Source: a methane-oxidizing endosymbiont of Gigantopelta aegis
GTDB lineage: Bacteria; Pseudomonadota; Gammaproteobacteria; Methylococcales; Methylomonadaceae
NCBI RefSeq assembly: GCF_016097405.1
Contig: NZ_JAEHGD010000001.1
Span: 1,485,693-1,549,692 of the forward strand
Direction: 5' to 3'
Length of the DNA: 64,000 nt
The notes beneath the pieces were generated by a model. That model made no database searches. It was not told the DNA's origin and was given only the letters and a program-made list of their open reading frames with translations. Positions 17,231-29,107 of the stretch are shown here, in pieces; positions within the stretch are counted from its first letter, which is position 1; each line of letters begins with the position of its first letter. A program made the translations under genes and the position numbers.

Positions 17231-18162
17231 TGATGGCTGAAAAGCAGCCCCCAGCCGTATTTATCATGGGGCCGACGGCATCGGGAAAAACGGCATTGTC
17301 GATTAAATTAGCTCAGCAATGGAATGGCGAAATTATCAGCGTGGATTCTGCTATGGTATATCGCGGCATGGATATTGGGACGGCCAAGCCGACATTAGCA
17401 GAGCGCTGCGGTATTCCCCATCATCTGATTGATATTTTGGACCCTGCAGAAACATTTTCTACCGGCCAGTTTAAAGCGCTGGCATTACAGAAAATGGCCG
17501 AAATAACGGCACAGGGAAAAATCCCCATTTTGGTCGGTGGAACGATGTTGTATTTCAATGTGTTGTTAAATGGGCTGGCAGAATTACCGGAAGCCGATTC
17601 AGTCATTCGACAACGGCTGGATCAATTATTGGCAGAGCAAGGTGTACACGCCTTGCATCAGCGTCTTGCAGAAATCGATCCGGAAGCGGCCGCGCGTATT
17701 CATCCGAATGATCCGCAGCGGATTCAGCGAGCATTGGAAGTTTATGAAATCAGTGGGCGTCCAATCAGTGATTTCTTTAAACAGCAAATGAGCGCAATTC
17801 CTTATACTATCTGGAATGTAAAATTAGTGCCACCGGATCGAAAAATATTGCATGACAGGATTGCCAGGCGCTTTGACAGTATGTTAAAAGAAGGGCTAGT
17901 GGAAGAAGTCAGGCGCTTATTTGTCCGGGGGGATTTGAATGTGTCTTTGCCTGCTATTCGGGCGGTGGGGTATCGTCAGGTTTGGTCTTATCTGCAAGGC
18001 GATATGGATTATGATGTCATGCGTGAAAAAGGCATTATTGCCACCCGTCAACTGGCTAAGCGGCAGTTCACCTGGCTTAGAAAACTGGATGTTGGGAAAA
18101 GTTTTGATAGCGACGATGATTTTTTAGTACAGAAAGTCGGTCATTACATAGATTTATCATGA
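17227..18162 (+). CDS. miaA: tRNA dimethylallyltransferase MiaA
   Basis: Transfers the isopentenyl group from DMAPP to A37 of tRNAs reading UNN codons, the substrate for MiaB. The 311-residue protein has P-loop GPTASGKT near residue 14, DSAMVYRGMDIGTAKP, and VGGTMLYFNVLLNGLAELP. It overlaps mutL by 4 bp (ATGA), so translation is probably coupled. MiaB, the next enzyme in the pathway, is encoded 7 kb downstream at 24880. Confidence 0.96.
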   Translation: MMMAEKQPPAVFIMGPTASGKTALSIKLAQQWNGEIISVDSAMVYRGMDIGTAKPTLAERCGIPHHLIDILDPAETFSTGQFKALALQKMAEITAQGKIPILVGGTMLYFNVLLNGLAELPEADSVIRQRLDQLLAEQGVHALHQRLAEIDPEAAARIHPNDPQRIQRALEVYEISGRPISDFFKQQMSAIPYTIWNVKLVPPDRKILHDRIARRFDSMLKEGLVEEVRRLFVRGDLNVSLPAIRAVGYRQVWSYLQGDMDYDVMREKGIIATRQLAKRQFTWLRKLDVGKSFDSDDDFLVQKVGHYIDLS

Positions 18163-18220
18163 AAAACATGAGGTTATAAATTGCAGATGAACTTCATAAA
18201 TAACAACATGTCATAGTTCA

Positions 18221-18285
18221 GCACAAAGTATTATGATGCGGCATTTTAATCTGAAAAATGCAAAGCAGGATGGTCTACTTTGTGC
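18221..18285 (+). other. Nested stem-loop between miaA and hfq
   Basis: Perfect 10-bp arms GCACAAAGTA (18221-18230) and TACTTTGTGC (18276-18285) enclose an inner 7-bp hairpin GCATTTT/AAAATGC (18241-18247, 18255-18261). The structure is followed by GTATTTTTAATA, so it could end miaA transcripts or be part of a small RNA or of the hfq leader. It is the only clear structure in the 257-bp gap 18163-18419. A weak promoter-like pair TTGATG/TTAAAT with 17-bp spacing lies at 18368-18396 ahead of hfq. Confidence 0.5.
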
Positions 18286-18419
18286 GTATTTTTAATATGC
18301 TGACACGATATTGTTGTTTATATTTTCATGATTTTTGGGCGGCCTGGGCAATATTCGGTTTTATGGGTTGATGATGCCGCGAAATGGGTTTTAAATTTAT
18401 AATAATAAGGAGAAAGTGG

Positions 18420-18659
18420 ATGTCAAAAGGTCACAATTTACAGGATATTTTTTTAAATACGCTCAGAAAAGAGCATGTGCCAGTTTCTATTTTTCTGGTG
18501 AATGGTATTAAATTACAGGGCAAAATTGATTCTTTTGATCAATATGTCATCATGCTGAAGAATACGATCAACCAAATGGTGTATAAACACGCTATTTCAA
18601 CCATTGTTCCTGGAAAGCCGGTCAAGTTGCCGCGCGAATCTGAACAATCTGATGAATAA
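18420..18659 (+). CDS. hfq: RNA chaperone Hfq
   Basis: Sm-like hexameric chaperone that pairs small RNAs with mRNAs; 79 residues. Sm1 (about 8-48) contains [20 protein letters not shown] and [20 protein letters not shown]; Sm2 contains [10 protein letters not shown]. The C-terminal tail is short (about 15 residues, acidic), as in many non-enteric Proteobacteria. AAGGAG at 18407-18412 fixes the start at ATG 18420; an in-frame extension to 18384 has no such signal. The gene lies in the classic miaA-hfq-hflX order. Confidence 0.96.
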   Translation: MSKGHNLQDIFLNTLRKEHVPVSIFLVNGIKLQGKIDSFDQYVIMLKNTINQMVYKHAISTIVPGKPVKLPRESEQSDE

Positions 18660-18680
18660 TTTTTAACGAGAGGTATATTT

Positions 18681-19946
18681 TTGTTTGAAAGACCTGATGC
18701 CGGTGAACGGGCAATATTGGTTCATTTAACCTTACAAGCCGGGCAGGAAGACCTGGAAGAACTAAAAGAATTAACACGTTCGGCAGGTGCTGAGCCTGTC
18801 CATGTGATTACGGGTAGCCGTTATCGACCTGATCCAAAAAATTTTATCGGCTCTGGAAAGCTCGATGAAATCAAGCAGGCTTTGGAATTTTATCAGGCTG
18901 ATATTGTTCTGTTCAATCATCCCTTAAGCCCTAGTCAGGAGCGTAATCTCGAAACGGCGCTGGATGTTCGGGTCGTTGACAGGAATGGCTTGATTTTGGA
19001 TATTTTTGCCCAGCGCGCTCAGACCTTTGAAGGGAAATTACAGGTGGAGCTGGCTCAGTTAAGGCACTTGTCTACTCGCTTGGTGCGGGGTTGGACGCAT
19101 CTGGAAAGGCAAAAAGGTGGGATTGGTTTGAGAGGGCCAGGTGAAACCCAGCTGGAAACAGACCGTCGATTACTCGGTATGCGTATCAAACAAATTCAAC
19201 GGCGATTGGTAAAAGTGGACAAGCAGCGTGGGCAAGGACGGCGCAAGCGAAAAAAAGCCGAAATTCCTTCCGTTTCTCTGGTTGGTTATACCAATGCTGG
19301 GAAGTCAACATTGTTTAACACTCTGACGCAATCGGATATTTATGCGGCAAATCAATTGTTTGCAACATTAGATCCTACTTTGCGGCAATACCGGATTCAA
19401 AATGGTACTGAGCTGGTGATGGCCGATACTGTTGGTTTTATTCGACATTTGCCTCATGAATTAGTCGCAGCTTTCAAATCGACGTTGCAAGAAGCAAGTG
19501 AAGCAGATTTATTGCTCCATGTGGTTGATGCAAATGCAGCCGATCGAGATGAGACTATTTTTCAGGTGAATCAAGTATTGGAAGATATCAAGGCAAGTAC
19601 GGTTCCACAATTGCTCGTTTACAACAAAATTGACCTGTTAGATGGTGTTGCTCCCCATATTGATTATGATGATGAAGGCAAACCGGTTCGGGTTTGGCTG
19701 TCTGCCAAAACTGGTGATGGTTGTGAATTACTAGACCAAGCTTTGTCGGAAATTTTTGCCAGCCAAAAGGTTATCAGAAAGTGTGTGTTGTCTGCGAAAC
19801 AGGCCGGTATTCGGGCCAGATTATTCGATTATGCGCGTATTTTGCATGAGCAGACAGATGATTTTGGTGGCTGGAAGTTGAAGATTGAGATCGATAAAAA
19901 GCATTTAGGACTATTGAAAGAAGTTGAGTTGGAAGAGGTGGGCTAA
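18681..19946 (+). CDS. hflX: Ribosome-associated GTPase HflX
   Basis: GTPase that binds the 50S subunit and splits stalled ribosomes; 421 residues. The N-terminal HflX-specific domain covers about 1-190, with the helical RGPGETQLETDRR segment leading into the G domain. G1 is GYTNAGKST, G3 is DTVGF, and G4 is NKID. Translation starts at TTG 18681 with GAGAGG upstream; the family N-terminus begins close to this point, so no ATG start is available without losing conserved sequence. It is 21 bp after hfq. Confidence 0.95.
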   Translation: MFERPDAGERAILVHLTLQAGQEDLEELKELTRSAGAEPVHVITGSRYRPDPKNFIGSGKLDEIKQALEFYQADIVLFNHPLSPSQERNLETALDVRVVDRNGLILDIFAQRAQTFEGKLQVELAQLRHLSTRLVRGWTHLERQKGGIGLRGPGETQLETDRRLLGMRIKQIQRRLVKVDKQRGQGRRKRKKAEIPSVSLVGYTNAGKSTLFNTLTQSDIYAANQLFATLDPTLRQYRIQNGTELVMADTVGFIRHLPHELVAAFKSTLQEASEADLLLHVVDANAADRDETIFQVNQVLEDIKASTVPQLLVYNKIDLLDGVAPHIDYDDEGKPVRVWLSAKTGDGCELLDQALSEIFASQKVIRKCVLSAKQAGIRARLFDYARILHEQTDDFGGWKLKIEIDKKHLGLLKEVELEEVG

Positions 19947-20115
19947 CGGCTAAGCTTCTCGGCATTTTTTGTAATCATAGTGGATATAAACTTTAATGTT
20001 ATTTATCCTGTTAAATTAGGTACAATAGAAACAATGTACGAAGATCATGATGGTCATGATTGAGTACAATGTTTGCTGGAAAAAATACAAACACAAGTAA
20101 ATTGGAGCACTGAAT

Positions 20116-21303
20116 ATGGCCTGGAATGAACCCGGTGGCGATAACAAAGATCCCTGGAGTGGGCGAAATGATCAGGGGCCGCCTGATCTAGATGAAGCAA
20201 TACGTAACTTGCAAGATAAAATAGGCGGTTTGTTTGGCGGCGGTGGAGGCTCAGGTGATGATTCCTCTAAGAAAGGTCTTTTATTTTTATTGATTGCAGC
20301 CGTTGTTTTATGGTTGCTGAGTGGTTTTTATATTGTTGATGAAGGAACCCGGGGCGTGGTGACGCGATTTGGGCGTTATGTTGAAACCACACAGTCAGGT
20401 TTGAATTGGCATTTGCCTGCACCTATTGAGCAGGTACAAATTATTGATGTTAAACAACAGCGTTTCATTGAAGTCGGTTATCGTTCTGGTGGTCGCCAAG
20501 GTATGGGGTCTGTGCCCCGTGAAGCCTTAATGCTGACTAAAGACGAAAACATTATTGATGTTCGGCTAGCCGTGCAGTATCAGGTTAAAGATGCGAAAGA
20601 TTTTGCGTTCAATGTTTATAATCCGGCGGCAACCTTGAAACAGGTGACAGAAAGTGTTGAGCGTGGCGTGATCGGCCAGAACACGATGGATTTCGTATTG
20701 ACTGAAGGGCGTAGTGAGATTGTGTCCGAAATCAAACATGAAATTCAGACGATTATGGATTCTTACCAGGCTGGTATTCTGGTTACCAGTGTGAACTTAC
20801 AGGATGCACAACCGCCTGAACAGGTTCAGGGTGCCTTTGAAGATGCCATTAAGGCGCGAGAAGACAAGCAGCGGCTGATTAACGAAGCTGAAGCCTATGC
20901 CAATGATGTCGTGCCAAAGGCACGCGGTGCAGCTTCGCGTCTGGTTCAGGAAGCAGAAGGTTATCAGGCGAAAGTCGTTGCTAAAGCGACAGGTGAAGTC
21001 AGTCGCTTTGATCAAATGCTGAAAGAGTATAAAAAAGCACCTGTGGTGACGCGGCAGCGAATTTATATTGAGACGATGGAGAGCATGTTGGGTAATACAC
21101 CTACTGTGATGATTGATGTAAAAGGCGGTAATAACTTGATTTATTTACCCCTGGATAAATTAGCACCGCAGACAGGCAAGAAGGTTTCGCAAGAGCCTAA
21201 AACGAGTTTGCCAAAATATGTTCAACAACCAAAGACAAGAACCGATACAAGAGTACGAAGCTCTTTTCGCGGCCGTGAAACAAGAGGGAGGGTGGCACGA
21301 TGA
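20116..21303 (+). CDS. hflK: FtsH protease regulator HflK
   Basis: Membrane-anchored SPFH/band 7 protein that with HflC forms a large cage around FtsH; 395 residues. The Gly- and Asp-rich N-terminus (about 1-55) is followed by one membrane helix (about 56-73) and the band 7 domain (about 74-270). A charged coiled-coil portion and a basic, Arg-rich tail follow. RBS GGAG lies ahead of ATG 20116. The 3' end overlaps hflC by 4 bp. A promoter with TACAAT may lie in the 169-bp gap after hflX, where no other feature is visible. Confidence 0.95.
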   Translation: MAWNEPGGDNKDPWSGRNDQGPPDLDEAIRNLQDKIGGLFGGGGGSGDDSSKKGLLFLLIAAVVLWLLSGFYIVDEGTRGVVTRFGRYVETTQSGLNWHLPAPIEQVQIIDVKQQRFIEVGYRSGGRQGMGSVPREALMLTKDENIIDVRLAVQYQVKDAKDFAFNVYNPAATLKQVTESVERGVIGQNTMDFVLTEGRSEIVSEIKHEIQTIMDSYQAGILVTSVNLQDAQPPEQVQGAFEDAIKAREDKQRLINEAEAYANDVVPKARGAASRLVQEAEGYQAKVVAKATGEVSRFDQMLKEYKKAPVVTRQRIYIETMESMLGNTPTVMIDVKGGNNLIYLPLDKLAPQTGKKVSQEPKTSLPKYVQQPKTRTDTRVRSSFRGRETRGRVAR

Positions 21304-22151
21304 ATAAAATAATTGTTTCGATTGTACTGGTTGTCGTCGTGGTTTCGATGTCGGTATTTACAGTTTCAGAAACTGAGCGTGCCATTAAGTTTCGCTTTGG
21401 TGAGATTGTTGAAATGGATTTTGAACCCGGTATTCATTTCAAAATTCCGTTTATCAATAACGTGAAAAAATTTGATAAACGTATTTTGACGCTGGATTCT
21501 AAGCCTGAGCGGTTTTTAACGGCTGAAAAGAAAAATGTGATCGTCGACTCTTTCGTTAAATGGCGTATCGGTGATTTAAAAACGTTTTATACCACGGTAG
21601 CAGGGGATATCACGCAGGCTAATGTGCGTTTGGATCAGATTATCAAAGATGCATTTCGTAGCGAGTTCAGTAAGCGGCAAATCAATCAGCTGGTCTCCAC
21701 AGACCGGAAAATTGTTCGGGAAGCTTTGATTGCTAAAACGACAAGCTTGGCGGACAAGCTGGGTATTGATATTGTCGATGTACAGGTCAAGCGTATTGAT
21801 TTACCACAAGACGTCAGTGCATCGGTTTATCGTCGGATGGAAGCTGAGCGGGAAAGAGTAGCCCGAGAGTTTCGTTCGCAGGGCGCTGAAGCGGCTGAAA
21901 GGATTCGGGCAGATGCCGATAAGCAACGCGAAATTATTTTGGCCAATGCGTTTCGTGACGCTGAAATACTTCGTGGTGAAGGCGAAGCGAAGGCAGCCGA
22001 TATTTATGCCAAAACCTATGGAAAAGATGTCGAATTCTTTAATTTTTATCGAACTATGGTGGCCTATAAGAAAACCTTTGATAAAGAAGGCGATATGCTG
22101 GTATTGGAACCGAATTCCGATTTTTTCAAATATTTCAAAACACAGAAATAA
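21300..22151 (+). CDS. hflC: FtsH protease regulator HflC
   Basis: Partner of HflK, 283 residues. One N-terminal membrane helix (about 4-22) is followed by a band 7 domain starting SETERAIKFRFGEIVEMDFEPG, and a long helical region with EAERERVAREFRSQGAEAAERIRADADKQ-type charge pattern. It overlaps hflK by 4 bp. A terminator-like hairpin follows at 22193. Confidence 0.95.
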   Translation: MNKIIVSIVLVVVVVSMSVFTVSETERAIKFRFGEIVEMDFEPGIHFKIPFINNVKKFDKRILTLDSKPERFLTAEKKNVIVDSFVKWRIGDLKTFYTTVAGDITQANVRLDQIIKDAFRSEFSKRQINQLVSTDRKIVREALIAKTTSLADKLGIDIVDVQVKRIDLPQDVSASVYRRMEAERERVAREFRSQGAEAAERIRADADKQREIILANAFRDAEILRGEGEAKAADIYAKTYGKDVEFFNFYRTMVAYKKTFDKEGDMLVLEPNSDFFKYFKTQK

Positions 22152-22192
22152 TTTTAAGTTGATAGTTTGAGAAGGCTTTTTGCCTGAATAAG

Positions 22193-22217
22193 ACGCTCCA
22201 CATTGTGGGGCGTTTTG
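22193..22217 (+). terminator. Rho-independent terminator after hflC
   Basis: The stem ACGCtCCAC (22193-22201) pairs with GTGGgGCGT (22205-22213) around a three-base loop, followed by a short T-run. It separates hflKC from hisZ, although read-through to hisZ-purA is possible because the T-run is short. Confidence 0.65.
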
Positions 22218-22237
22218 TGCGATTAGGATATTAAAAA

Positions 22238-24726
<2,489 letters not shown>

Positions 24727-24772
24727 AGCGGGATTTAAATTTTGTTTGAATACAGGTATAATTATCTGTTAA

Positions 24773-24796
24773 AGCCCTGGAATCAGGGCTTTTTTC
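24773..24796 (+). terminator. Rho-independent terminator after purA
   Basis: A perfect 7-bp stem AGCCCTG/CAGGGCT (24773-24779, 24784-24790) with a four-base loop is followed by a run of T residues. It closes the hisZ-purA unit. Confidence 0.85.
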
Positions 24797-24879
24797 TTGG
24801 TTTGAAGTGCGTTTGTGGGGCATAAGCATACGGATAGAGGCATATTTAAACAAATAAACGGTTGGAGTTTTAACAATAA

Positions 24880-26235
24880 ATGACACAAAAACTTTATATA
24901 CAAACAAACGGTTGTCAGATGAATGAATATGATTCTGACAAAATGCGTGATGTGTTGAAAGCGTCGCATGGTTTAGAAATTACCCAAAACCCTGAAGATG
25001 CCGATGTCTTATTGTTAAATACCTGTTCAATTCGTGAAAAAGCTCAGGAAAAGGTTTTTTCAGCCGTTGGGCGCTGGAAAAAGATTAAGGACAAGCGTCC
25101 TGACATTATTATTGGCGTAGGTGGCTGTGTTGCAAGCCAGGAAGGCGAAGCTATCCAAAAGCGTGCCCCTTATGTTGACATTGTATTTGGTCCACAGACT
25201 CTACATCGGTTGCCCGAGCTTTTAAATCAAGCGCGCCGCGGAAAACAAAAGGTCGTTGATATTTCATTTCCCGAAATCGAAAAGTTTGATTCCTTACCGG
25301 AGCCTCGCGCAGAAGGCCCTAAAGCATTTGTTTCTGTCATGGAAGGCTGTAGCAAATATTGCACCTATTGTGTTGTTCCCTATACACGAGGTGAGGAAAT
25401 CAGTCGGCCATTAAATGATGTGATTGCAGAAATTGAGTCGCTCGCTCAACAAGGTGTACGTGAAATCAATTTGCTAGGACAAAATGTTAATGCCTACCGC
25501 GGTGAAATGGATGACGGTGATATTGCTAGCTTCAGTTTGCTGCTACATTATGTTGCCGCCGTTGATGGCATCGATCGGATTCGTTTTACCACGTCGCATC
25601 CTTTGGAATTTACCGATGATATCATTGAAGCCTACACAGAAATTCCACAGCTAGTCAGCCATCTTCACTTGCCTGTCCAAAGTGGCAGTAATCGTATTTT
25701 ATCGGCGATGAAGCGGGGGCATACTCGGGAAGATTATTTGCAAATCATGGAAAAGATAAAACAGGCACGGCCTGGTATCAGTCTGTCATCAGACTTCATT
25801 ATCGGTTTTCCGGGTGAAACCGATGAAGAGTTTGAAGACACGATGCGTTTGATTGAAGAAGTGGGTTTTGATTTCTCCTATAGCTTTATCTTTAGTCCGC
25901 GACCGGGTACGCCTGCTGCAGAGTTTGAAGATGCTATTCCGATGGACGTAAAAAAACAGCGGCTGGAGCGATTGCAGACGCGCTTGACAGAAATGACGCA
26001 AGCTATTTCCAAGTCTATGATTGGGACTGTACAGACCGTATTGGTGGAAGGTGTTTCACGTAAAAACCCACTGCATATGACGGGGCGAACAGAAAATAAT
26101 AGAGCCGTTAACTTTGCTGCCCACCCACGGCTGGCGGGGCAGTTTGTCGATGTATTGATTACGGAAGCGTTGCCGAATTCATTGCGTGGTCGTCTAGTTG
26201 AGTCTTCCGTCGAAAAAATTGTTCAAACGGCTTGA
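24880..26235 (+). CDS. miaB: tRNA-2-methylthio-N6-dimethylallyladenosine synthase MiaB
   Basis: Radical SAM methylthiotransferase acting on i6A37 made by MiaA; 451 residues. The N-terminal UPF0004 domain has cysteines in [21 protein letters not shown] and GGCVA that hold the auxiliary 4Fe-4S cluster. The radical SAM motif CSKYCTYC (CxxxCxxC) follows near residue 157, and a C-terminal TRAM domain spans about 380-445. GGTTGGAG precedes ATG 24880. It is the first gene of the miaB-phoH-ybeY-corC unit. Confidence 0.97.
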   Translation: MTQKLYIQTNGCQMNEYDSDKMRDVLKASHGLEITQNPEDADVLLLNTCSIREKAQEKVFSAVGRWKKIKDKRPDIIIGVGGCVASQEGEAIQKRAPYVDIVFGPQTLHRLPELLNQARRGKQKVVDISFPEIEKFDSLPEPRAEGPKAFVSVMEGCSKYCTYCVVPYTRGEEISRPLNDVIAEIESLAQQGVREINLLGQNVNAYRGEMDDGDIASFSLLLHYVAAVDGIDRIRFTTSHPLEFTDDIIEAYTEIPQLVSHLHLPVQSGSNRILSAMKRGHTREDYLQIMEKIKQARPGISLSSDFIIGFPGETDEEFEDTMRLIEEVGFDFSYSFIFSPRPGTPAAEFEDAIPMDVKKQRLERLQTRLTEMTQAISKSMIGTVQTVLVEGVSRKNPLHMTGRTENNRAVNFAAHPRLAGQFVDVLITEALPNSLRGRLVESSVEKIVQTA

Positions 26236-27215
26236 TGAGCGAATCGTGTTTTTCTCAGGAACTTACTTTATTACCGGCTGACAACCAGCGTTTGTCTGAT
26301 TTTTGTGGGCAATTTGATAATCATCTCAGGCAAATCGAGCAGCGTCTGCATGTCGAAATCTTGAATCGTGGCAATTCTTTTAAAGTAACGGGTGTAAAGC
26401 AGGCCGTTATTGCCGCGTGTACAGTCATGAAAAAGATTTATGAAATGAGTGCAGATGAAGAGATTACGCCGGAGCAGGTTCACTTAAGTATGCAAGATGC
26501 CAATATCGAACAATTGATTGCCGAGCCTAAGCAGGAATCATTTAAATTGCTGCATATTAAAACGCGGCGTGGTGTTATCAAGGGTCGGGGTGAAAATCAA
26601 CAAAAATATCTGCATAAAATCCTGACCCATGATATCAATTTTGGTGTGGGTCCTGCGGGTACCGGTAAAACCTATCTAGCTGTCGCCTGTGCGGTGGAAG
26701 CCTTACAATCAGAACAAGTCAGGCGTATTGTTCTGGTCAGGCCAGCCGTTGAGGCTGGTGAGAAGTTGGGCTTTTTACCTGGCGATATGGCGCAAAAAGT
26801 TGATCCGTATTTACGACCACTTTATGATGCGCTGTATGAAATGCTGGGTTTTGAAAAAGTTGAAAAACTGATCGAGCGGAATATTATAGAAGTTGCGCCG
26901 CTGGCTTTTATGCGTGGCCGTACATTGAATGATTCCTTTATCATTCTAGATGAAGCGCAAAATACAACCACCGAACAAATTAAAATGTTTTTAACCCGTA
27001 TCGGTTTTGGCTCTACTGCTGTTGTGACAGGCGATATCACCCAAATTGACTTACCGAATGAGCGTTCATCAGGCTTGATTCATGTCTTAAAAGTCTTAAA
27101 AGACGTTGAGGGTATCAGTTTTACCTTTTTCGATACTAAAGATGTGGTCAGACACCCTTTAGTTCAACGCATTGTCAGTGCCTATGAGCGCTATGAACAA
27201 GAACAATCTTCTTGA
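26235..27215 (+). CDS. ybeZ: PhoH-like ATPase (YbeZ)
   Basis: PhoH-family P-loop ATPase that in E. coli works with the rRNA-processing endonuclease YbeY; 326 residues. Walker A is GPAGTGKT and Walker B FIILDEAQN, with VTGDITQIDLP further on. The N-terminal 100 residues have the KH-like region usual for this group. The ATG at 26235 overlaps the miaB stop by one base, and the 3' end overlaps ybeY. Confidence 0.93.
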   Translation: MSESCFSQELTLLPADNQRLSDFCGQFDNHLRQIEQRLHVEILNRGNSFKVTGVKQAVIAACTVMKKIYEMSADEEITPEQVHLSMQDANIEQLIAEPKQESFKLLHIKTRRGVIKGRGENQQKYLHKILTHDINFGVGPAGTGKTYLAVACAVEALQSEQVRRIVLVRPAVEAGEKLGFLPGDMAQKVDPYLRPLYDALYEMLGFEKVEKLIERNIIEVAPLAFMRGRTLNDSFIILDEAQNTTTEQIKMFLTRIGFGSTAVVTGDITQIDLPNERSSGLIHVLKVLKDVEGISFTFFDTKDVVRHPLVQRIVSAYERYEQEQSS

Positions 27216-27666
27216 TCTTCAGTTGGTAACTGATTGTTCTGATTTACCTGACAGGGATCAGTTTAAGCTGTGGGTTGAGTTGGTTCTGTCAGATCAACAG
27301 CGCTCAGGTGAGATCGTTGTGCGGCTGGTTGATGAGGACGAAAGCAGTGGCTTAAATCAGACTTATCGGCATAAACCGGGGCCAACCAATGTATTGAGTT
27401 TTCCATTTGAAGCACCAGCGGAAATACAGACGACCTTGCTGGGTGATTTGGTTATCTGTGCGCCTGTTGTCCGTCACGAGGCCAAAGAACAAGGTAAATT
27501 ACTAGAACATCATTGGGCGCATATAGTTATTCACGGTGTTTTACATCTACTTGGTTATGATCATATTGATGATAATGATGCTGCTGTGATGGAAGCCTTA
27601 GAAATTAAATTGTTAAATAAACTTAAAATTCCAAATCCCTATCACGAGGATTTAATAGATGACTGA
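27193..27666 (+). CDS. ybeY: Endoribonuclease YbeY
   Basis: Zinc-dependent endoribonuclease for 16S rRNA 3'-end maturation and ribosome quality control; about 157 residues. The metal-binding motif HGVLHLLGYDH (HxxxHxxGxxH) is intact and is preceded by RHKPGPTNVLSFPFE. I prefer ATG 27193, inside the end of phoH; ATG 27184 and TTG 27172 are alternative in-frame starts. It overlaps corC by 8 bp. Confidence 0.94.
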   Translation: MNKNNLLDLQLVTDCSDLPDRDQFKLWVELVLSDQQRSGEIVVRLVDEDESSGLNQTYRHKPGPTNVLSFPFEAPAEIQTTLLGDLVICAPVVRHEAKEQGKLLEHHWAHIVIHGVLHLLGYDHIDDNDAAVMEALEIKLLNKLKIPNPYHEDLIDD

Positions 27667-28522
27667 CGAAAACCCTCCGAGTAGCTCCTCACCATCGAAA
27701 AGTTTTATTGATCGAATTGGTCAAATGTTAACCGGTGATCCGCAAGACCGGGAAGATTTACTCGAGTTTCTGCATGCCGCACATAAAAAACATCTACTTG
27801 ATGCCGATGCTCTGTCCATGATTGAAGGCGTATTGCAAATCAGTGAAATGCGTGCCAGGGACATTATGGTGCCTAGAATACAGATGGTGGTTGTGCCGCA
27901 TGATGCCGAACTCGATACTATCTTGCCGTTAGTGCTCGAGTCCGGACATTCCCGCTATCCTGTCATCGAAGGCGATCGCAGTAAAGTGGTCGGTATTTTA
28001 ATGGTCAAGGATTTGCTGGCTAATGTGTTGAAACAGAAAAGCCTGAAAGTTGAAGAAATTATGCGGCCAGTCAGTATCGTGCCCGAGAGTAAGCGTTTGA
28101 ATGTATTGTTGAAAGAATTTAGAACGCAACGGCATCACATGGCGATTGTGATTGATGAGTATGGTATGGCAGCAGGGCTAGTGACGATTGAAGATATTTT
28201 AGAGCAAATCGTTGGCGAAATTGAAGATGAGCATGATGCCGAAGAAGAGACATATGTTCAGCAAAAAAATAAGTTCGAATTTTTAATCAAAGCCTTGATG
28301 CCGCTTGATGAATTCAATGCCTATTTTGACGCAGATCTGGATGATGAGGAATGTGATACTCTAGGCGGATTCATTGTCCATCAATTGGAGCACCTACCTA
28401 AAAAAGGTGAAAAACTTAAATATGGTGACTTTAGATTTGAAGTGGTCAGGGCTGACAATCGACGGATTTATCTAGTGAAACTCAAGCTGAAAAAGAAACC
28501 AGAAAAAGAGGCAGTGGATTGA
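27659..28522 (+). CDS. corC: CorC/HlyC family CBS-domain protein (YbeX)
   Basis: Cytosolic member of the magnesium/cobalt homeostasis family; 287 residues. Two CBS motifs cover about 60-190 (RARDIMVPR at the start of the first, VKDLLANVL between them), followed by the acidic DEHDAEEE linker and a C-terminal CorC_HlyC domain (about 205-280). It overlaps ybeY by 8 bp. The next gene in E. coli, lnt, is not present here; a PilZ gene faces it from the other strand. Confidence 0.93.
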   Translation: MTDENPPSSSSPSKSFIDRIGQMLTGDPQDREDLLEFLHAAHKKHLLDADALSMIEGVLQISEMRARDIMVPRIQMVVVPHDAELDTILPLVLESGHSRYPVIEGDRSKVVGILMVKDLLANVLKQKSLKVEEIMRPVSIVPESKRLNVLLKEFRTQRHHMAIVIDEYGMAAGLVTIEDILEQIVGEIEDEHDAEEETYVQQKNKFEFLIKALMPLDEFNAYFDADLDDEECDTLGGFIVHQLEHLPKKGEKLKYGDFRFEVVRADNRRIYLVKLKLKKKPEKEAVD

Positions 28523-28542
28523 TCGGTGTATTCAACAGATTG

Positions 28543-28950
28543 TCACTGTTTGAATAGAAAATCTGTCTGGGTATTGAGCAAATGTTCGCCGAGCTTGTCG
28601 TTAGCATGGTTGAATTTCAGGCCATAAAAATAACAACCTTTTGAATTTCGATGATGGCGGATGGTTGCATCAATTCGGAACACTTTTCCATCTTTGAAAA
28701 TCAATTGTAAAGATACATTTTTATTTCGAGGAAACTTTTTACTGCATGCAATCAAAGCGCCCTTACTGCTGATGTCCACTAGATTGACCATAAGCTTTGA
28801 TGCGCTGAATAGGCTCCGAATCAATACAACAGTTGTGATATCTTTACGAATATAACGTACTGCGGTACGTTTGTTGATGAAGCCGGTATCCTCGTCGAGA
28901 TCGCGAAAAATATCATCGTCTTGTTTTTGGTCTTCAGATGTTGGTGTCAT
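28543..28950 (-). CDS. PilZ domain protein
   Basis: Probable c-di-GMP receptor, 135 residues from ATG 28950. The PilZ signature is visible: RTAVRYIRKD supplies the RxxxR part and VDISSKGALIA supplies the D/NxSxxG part. The N-terminal 25 residues are acidic. A longer reading to a TTG at 29010 is possible, but neither start has a clear ribosome-binding site. It converges on corC across a 20-bp gap. A target cannot be named; the diguanylate cyclase at the window's start is one possible source of ligand. Confidence 0.8.
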   Translation of the reverse strand: MTPTSEDQKQDDDIFRDLDEDTGFINKRTAVRYIRKDITTVVLIRSLFSASKLMVNLVDISSKGALIACSKKFPRNKNVSLQLIFKDGKVFRIDATIRHHRNSKGCYFYGLKFNHANDKLGEHLLNTQTDFLFKQ

Positions 28951-29107
28951 TAGCCGAAGGTGATAAACAATAATGCTTTTAAGTATTGACCTAAATGAGT
29001 GAAATTGCAATTTTTAAGCTGCATAAATTTGCTGAGTTGTTCAACTATTAAGGTATTATCGGCAAGGCGAGGGTTAGCGTGTATTTTTCAAATTATTATT
29101 GGCCAGC

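Noticed and set aside
28530-28555. Hairpin ATTCAACAG/CTGTTTGAAT between corC and the PilZ gene as a terminator
   Set aside because: The stem has a bulge, overlaps the PilZ stop and lacks a T-run on either strand.
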